The translations under genes and the position numbers were made by a program. From contig NZ_PGVA01000014.1 of assembly GCF_002860125.1 (NCBI RefSeq), forward strand, positions 124,001 through 188,000: a stretch of 64,000 bases of DNA. Direction: 5' to 3'. Below the pieces are notes generated by a model that saw only the letters and a program-made list of their open reading frames with translations, was not told where the DNA came from and did not search any database. This DNA comes from Bacillus canaveralius. Its GTDB lineage: Bacteria > Bacillota > Bacilli > Bacillales > Cytobacillaceae. Of this stretch, positions 60,710-64,000 are shown piece by piece. Positions within the stretch are counted from its first letter, which is position 1; every line of letters begins with the position of its first letter.

Positions 60710-62116
60710 ATGTCAAAATCCACGAATTTAACACCCCGGCAAATTGTCGATAGGCTGAATCAATATATCATTGGCCAAAAAGATGCGAAAAAAGCGGTAG
60801 CTGTTGCGCTAAGGAATCGCTATCGCCGCAGTCTGCTCGATGATAAGATGCGCGATGAAATTATTCCGAAAAATATTTTGATGATCGGTCCGACCGGGGT
60901 CGGAAAGACAGAAATTGCCCGCCGGATCGCGAAGCTTGTCGGCGCTCCGTTTATTAAAGTCGAAGCAACGAAATTTACTGAAGTCGGCTATGTTGGGCGA
61001 GATGTTGAATCCATGGTAAGGGACTTGATGGAGACATCTGTCCGTTTAGTAAAAGAAGAAAAAATGCTCAGTGTGAAAGAACGCGCTGAAGAAAATGCTA
61101 ACCGGCGTTTGATCGAACTCCTTGTTCCATCTGCAAAAAAAGCAACTAGCTATAAAAACCCGCTGGAAATGCTGTTCGGTGGCGGGAATGAGCAGGCTGA
61201 GCAAGAAAGCCAGTCATCCGAAGACCAGAATGTGCACGAGCGCAGAAAAATTATCCGTGATAAGCTGGCTTTGGGAGAGCTTGAAAATGAAATGATCACA
61301 GTAGAGGTCGATGAACAGCAACCATCAATGTTTGATATGCTGCAGGGCTCGGGTATGGAACAAATGGGCATGAATATGCAGGACGCCCTCAGCAGCTTAA
61401 TGCCAAAGCGCCGCAAAAAGAGAAAGCTGACTGTTCGGGAAGCGCGCAAGGTGTTAACCAATGAAGAGGCCCAGAAGCTGATTGATATGGACGAAGTTAC
61501 GTCAGATGCGATTTTTAAGGCTGAACAAGGCGGTATCATCTTCATTGACGAAATCGATAAGATTGCAAGCAAAAACACCGGGGGATCGTCTGCCGGTGTA
61601 TCAAGGGAAGGGGTTCAACGGGATATTTTACCGATCGTTGAAGGATCGACTGTCATGACTAAATATGGCTCTGTCAAAACAGATCATGTACTCTTTATCG
61701 CAGCAGGGGCGTTTCATACCGCTAAACCATCAGACCTTATTCCCGAACTTCAAGGACGTTTTCCGATTCGCGTCGAGCTTACAAAGCTGAATGTAGACGA
61801 TTTTTATAAGATTCTCGTCGAACCGGACAATGCACTTATCAAACAATATGAAGCGCTATTAGCAACAGAGGGTATACAAATAGAATTTTCTGACGATGCT
61901 ATTCGTAGGATTGCGGAGGTTGCTTTTGAAGTAAATCAAAATACCGATAATATTGGTGCAAGAAGATTGCATACGATATTGGAAAAATTGCTTGAGGATC
62001 TTTCATTTGAGGCGCCCGACATCACGATGGAAAAGGTGACAATCACTCCCCAGTATGTCGAGGAGAAGCTCGGGCCTATCTCACGGGATAAGGATTTAAG
62101 CCAGTTTATCCTGTAG
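60710..62116 (+). CDS. hslU: HslU ATPase (ClpY/CodX)
   Basis: HslU unfolds substrates and feeds HslV. The 468-residue AAA+ protein has [25 protein letters not shown], Walker [14 protein letters not shown], a variable I domain (about residues 110-230, Gln/Glu/Met rich) and Walker [12 protein letters not shown]. The pore motif in [10 protein letters not shown] and the C-terminal SQFIL tail that engages HslV are present. GGGAGGGAG precedes the ATG. Confidence 0.97.
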   Translation: MSKSTNLTPRQIVDRLNQYIIGQKDAKKAVAVALRNRYRRSLLDDKMRDEIIPKNILMIGPTGVGKTEIARRIAKLVGAPFIKVEATKFTEVGYVGRDVESMVRDLMETSVRLVKEEKMLSVKERAEENANRRLIELLVPSAKKATSYKNPLEMLFGGGNEQAEQESQSSEDQNVHERRKIIRDKLALGELENEMITVEVDEQQPSMFDMLQGSGMEQMGMNMQDALSSLMPKRRKKRKLTVREARKVLTNEEAQKLIDMDEVTSDAIFKAEQGGIIFIDEIDKIASKNTGGSSAGVSREGVQRDILPIVEGSTVMTKYGSVKTDHVLFIAAGAFHTAKPSDLIPELQGRFPIRVELTKLNVDDFYKILVEPDNALIKQYEALLATEGIQIEFSDDAIRRIAEVAFEVNQNTDNIGARRLHTILEKLLEDLSFEAPDITMEKVTITPQYVEEKLGPISRDKDLSQFIL

Positions 62117-62165
62117 CAACTATCGTTTAATTGATTTAAGATAGGGTAGGAGACATATCAAGCAA

Positions 62166-62237
62166 ATGGCTTTCAAAAAAGAGGTCAGCCGCGCAGTCGA
62201 TTCTAAAAAAATAAATAATGATTGTTGGAAGCAATAG
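62166..62237 (+). CDS. Possible 23-codon upstream reading frame of codY
   Basis: An ATG at 62166 opens a 23-residue frame, MAFKKEVSRAVDSKK then INNDCWKQ. It ends at TAG 62235-62237, which overlaps the codY ribosome-binding site AGGAGG (62236-62241). A GGAGA at 62148 is too distant to be a convincing ribosome-binding site. It may be chance, or it may be a leader that couples codY translation. Confidence 0.3.
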   Translation: MAFKKEVSRAVDSKKINNDCWKQ

Positions 62238-62249
62238 GAGGAAGAAACA

Positions 62250-63029
62250 ATGGACTTATTAACGAAAACAAGAAAGATTAATGCAATGCTACAAAGAGCA
62301 GCAGGAAAACCGGTAAACTTTAAAGAAATGTCGGAAACGTTAAGCGAAGTCATCGAAGCCAATATTTTCGTGGTCAGCCGCCGAGGCAAGCTGCTCGGTT
62401 TTGCGATTAACCAGCAAATTGAAAATGAGCGCATGAAAAAAATGCTTGAAGACCGCCAGTTCCCGGAAGAGTACACAAACAACTTATTCAACGTACAAGA
62501 AACCTCTTCAAATCTGGATGTCGAAAGTCAATATACGGCATTTCCAGTCGAAAACCGTGACTTGTTCAGAACCGGTTTAACAACAATTGTTCCGATCATT
62601 GGTGGCGGAGAGCGTCTTGGAACATTAATTTTGGCAAGATTGCAGGAACAATTCCATGATGATGATCTCATTTTAGCGGAATATGGCGCAACAGTTGTTG
62701 GGATGGAAATCCTTCGTGAAAAAGCGGAAGAAATTGAGGAAGAAGCGCGCAGCAAAGCAGTTGTCCAAATGGCAATCAGCTCTCTATCCTACAGTGAACT
62801 CGAAGCAATTGAGCATATTTTTGAAGAATTAAATGGCAGCGAAGGATTGCTTGTCGCTTCGAAAATTGCCGACCGTGTCGGGATTACCCGCTCAGTGATC
62901 GTTAACGCGCTCCGCAAGCTTGAAAGTGCCGGAGTGATTGAATCCCGTTCACTCGGTATGAAAGGAACCTATATTAAAGTATTGAACAACAAATTCTTGC
63001 TTGAGTTGGAAAAATTGAAATCAAATTAA
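62250..63029 (+). CDS. codY: Global nutrient regulator CodY
   Basis: CodY senses branched-chain amino acids and GTP and represses stationary-phase, motility and catabolic genes. The 259-residue length equals the family. An N-terminal GAF domain (residues about 1-155) binds isoleucine/valine, and a C-terminal winged helix contains [40 protein letters not shown] at 62236-62241 precedes the ATG. Its probable target, the fla/che promoter, is directly downstream. Confidence 0.98.
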   Translation: MDLLTKTRKINAMLQRAAGKPVNFKEMSETLSEVIEANIFVVSRRGKLLGFAINQQIENERMKKMLEDRQFPEEYTNNLFNVQETSSNLDVESQYTAFPVENRDLFRTGLTTIVPIIGGGERLGTLILARLQEQFHDDDLILAEYGATVVGMEILREKAEEIEEEARSKAVVQMAISSLSYSELEAIEHIFEELNGSEGLLVASKIADRVGITRSVIVNALRKLESAGVIESRSLGMKGTYIKVLNNKFLLELEKLKSN

Positions 63030-63040
63030 TAATAGCTAAA

Positions 63041-63084
63041 AAAGCCGGCCCGCGGAAGACCTATTCCGTGGGCCGGCTTTTTTT
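63041..63084 (+). terminator. Terminator of codY
   Basis: AAAGCCGGCCCGCGGAA (63041-63057) pairs with TTCCGTGGGCCGGCTTT (63064-63080), 17 bp with one G-T, followed by TTTT. Confidence 0.96.
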
Positions 63085-63475
63085 CATGCAACCGCGCTTG
63101 TCGACAATATTATTGCGCAAGTGTTACATTTGTTGCATTTCTATTTTGCAAATAGTGACAAACAGGAAAAATCACACCAACAATTACCACTATTAAATAG
63201 GTTAAAATACCTATAACTAAATTGGAAAATTATAATAAAATAAACATAGTTTCGTTGTTTTTTTAACATTTACCAATATGAAAACAATAAAATTAAGTCA
63301 TTATTTTTTTCTGTGATTTCAAGCGATTTTAAGAAAATGTCGAAAATGGGTATTTAGTCCGATAAAAATTAACCTTTTTAACATAGACATATTATTTCAG
63401 TTTCTTTACAATTAAAAATATGATTATACATAATTCGCCATAATCAGCAAAAATTCGCTAGTAGAGGTGCACGAA
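63085..63475 (+). promoter_or_regulatory. fla/che operon regulatory region
   Basis: No gene is visible in this AT-rich 390-base stretch. A sigma-A promoter candidate is TTTACA (63405-63410) and CATAAT (63429-63434), 18 bases apart. GATTTTAAGAAAATG (63325-63339) matches the CodY box AATTTTCWGAAAATT at 12 of 15 positions. TCCGATAA (63358-63365) resembles a sigma-D -10 element but lacks a TAAA -35 at the correct spacing. This fits the known CodY control of fla/che in B. subtilis. Confidence 0.65.
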
Positions 63476-63871
63476 ATGAGTTTATTTTCCAATACAATTT
63501 CGACACTGGAAAGTGCTTTGAATTACTCATCTTTAAAACAAAAGGTTATTTCGCAAAATATTGCCAACGTAGATACGCCAAATTACAAAGCGAAAGATGC
63601 CAGTTTCAAAGCAACCCTTCAGCAGGCTGTCGACCAATCGATCCATGCATACAGAAGCGATGGACGGCACTATGACTTTAAACAACGACCGCAAACGAAT
63701 GCAGCTGTTTCGACAAGGCAAAACGTCCAATATAACCATAACGGAAACAGCGTGGACCTGGACAAGGAAATGTCCGATCTGGCGACTAATCAAATTTATT
63801 ATAATGCGGTGACTGAACGAATTAACGGGAAGTTTTCAACGCTGCAAAACGTGATAAGAGGGGGCAAATAA
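63476..63871 (+). CDS. flgB: Flagellar basal-body rod protein FlgB
   Basis: FlgB is the proximal rod component, exported by the flagellar type III system, and is the first gene of fla/che. The 131-residue protein begins MSLFSNTISTLESALNYSSLKQKVISQNIANVDTPNYK, with the rod-protein N-terminal motif NIANVDTPNYK. The ATG at 63476 is preferred over the GTG at 63467 because AGAGGTG (63462-63468) serves as its ribosome-binding site. Confidence 0.97.
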   Translation: MSLFSNTISTLESALNYSSLKQKVISQNIANVDTPNYKAKDASFKATLQQAVDQSIHAYRSDGRHYDFKQRPQTNAAVSTRQNVQYNHNGNSVDLDKEMSDLATNQIYYNAVTERINGKFSTLQNVIRGGK

Positions 63872-63873
63872 GC

Positions 63874-64000
63874 ATGTCGATGTTCCATAGTATGAATACA
63901 ACTTCTTCAGCGCTTACTGCCCAACGCTTAAGAATGGATGTCATTTCATCCAACATGGCAAATGTTGATTCAACGAGGGCCGCGGTGGTGAATGGAGAAT
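63874..64000 (+). CDS. flgC: Flagellar basal-body rod protein FlgC (3'-truncated by window)
   Basis: The first 42 codons of flgC are visible: MSMFHSMNTTSSALTAQRLR, then MDVISSNMANVDSTRA, the typical rod-protein N terminus. AGAGGGGG precedes the ATG, two bases after the flgB stop. The rest lies beyond the window edge. Confidence 0.95.
   Translation, partial: MSMFHSMNTTSSALTAQRLRMDVISSNMANVDSTRAAVVNGE

Overview
The window is a 64 kb stretch of a low-to-moderate GC Gram-positive chromosome, almost certainly Bacillaceae. It carries spoVM, the prpC/prkC pair, fapR, remA, rqcH, codY and the start of the fla/che operon. Gene order follows, from memory, the Bacillus subtilis pyr-to-flg segment almost gene for gene, which makes most assignments secure. 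Two differences from B. subtilis stand out: a type I signal peptidase gene sits between rplS and rbgA, and there are no sulfate-assimilation (cys) genes between pyrE and rqcH. I see no prophage, insertion sequence, CRISPR array, tRNA or rRNA. This is core genome, so novelty is most likely in intergenic and leader sequences.

Layout. 1-6115: the end of the pyrimidine operon (carB cut by the window edge, then pyrK, pyrD, pyrF, pyrE), closed by a bidirectional terminator. 6170-8145 (minus strand): a small unknown gene and rqcH. 8234-8374: a structured intergenic repeat. 8472-11150: calcium-type P-ATPase yloB. 11238-13286: yloC, remA, gmk, rpoZ. 13462-25430: a long tightly packed run of coaBC, priA, def, fmt, rsmB, rlmN, prpC, prkC, rsgA, rpe. 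25505-26340: thiN and spoVM, converging on rpmB (26533-26721, minus). 26990-32983: yloU, fakA, sdaAB, sdaAA, recG. 33117-36755: the lipid block fapR, plsX, fabD, fabG, acpP under a FapR-type operator. 36915-44117: rnc, smc, ftsY, ylxM, ffh. 44217-47151: rpsP, khpA, ylqD, rimM, trmD, rplS. 47321-51899: lepB, rbgA, rnhB, ylqG, ylqH. 52167-54249: sucC, sucD. 54391-60124: dprA, topA, trmFO, xerC. 60148-63029: hslV, hslU, codY. 63476-64000: flgB and the start of flgC.

How the genes work together. Most products serve growth: UMP and GMP synthesis, CoA and fatty-acid precursors, initiation and start-methionine processing (def, fmt), ribosome assembly and rRNA/tRNA modification (rsmB, rlmN, rsgA, rimM, trmD, rbgA, trmFO), protein targeting (ftsY, ffh, lepB) and chromosome maintenance (smc, topA, recG, priA, xerC). 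Regulators are interleaved: PrkC/PrpC, FapR, RemA and CodY. The fla/che promoter lies directly downstream of codY and contains a plausible CodY box.

The least explained elements are: an sdaAB leader with mutually exclusive hairpins; a foldable about 145-nt segment with its own terminator between khpA and ylqD; a cluster of six GTTCGT/ACGAAC hexamers ahead of fakA; a 23-codon reading frame whose stop overlaps the codY ribosome-binding site; a three-codon frame ahead of yloB; and an orphan FliK-like/FlhB-like pair (ylqG-ylqH).
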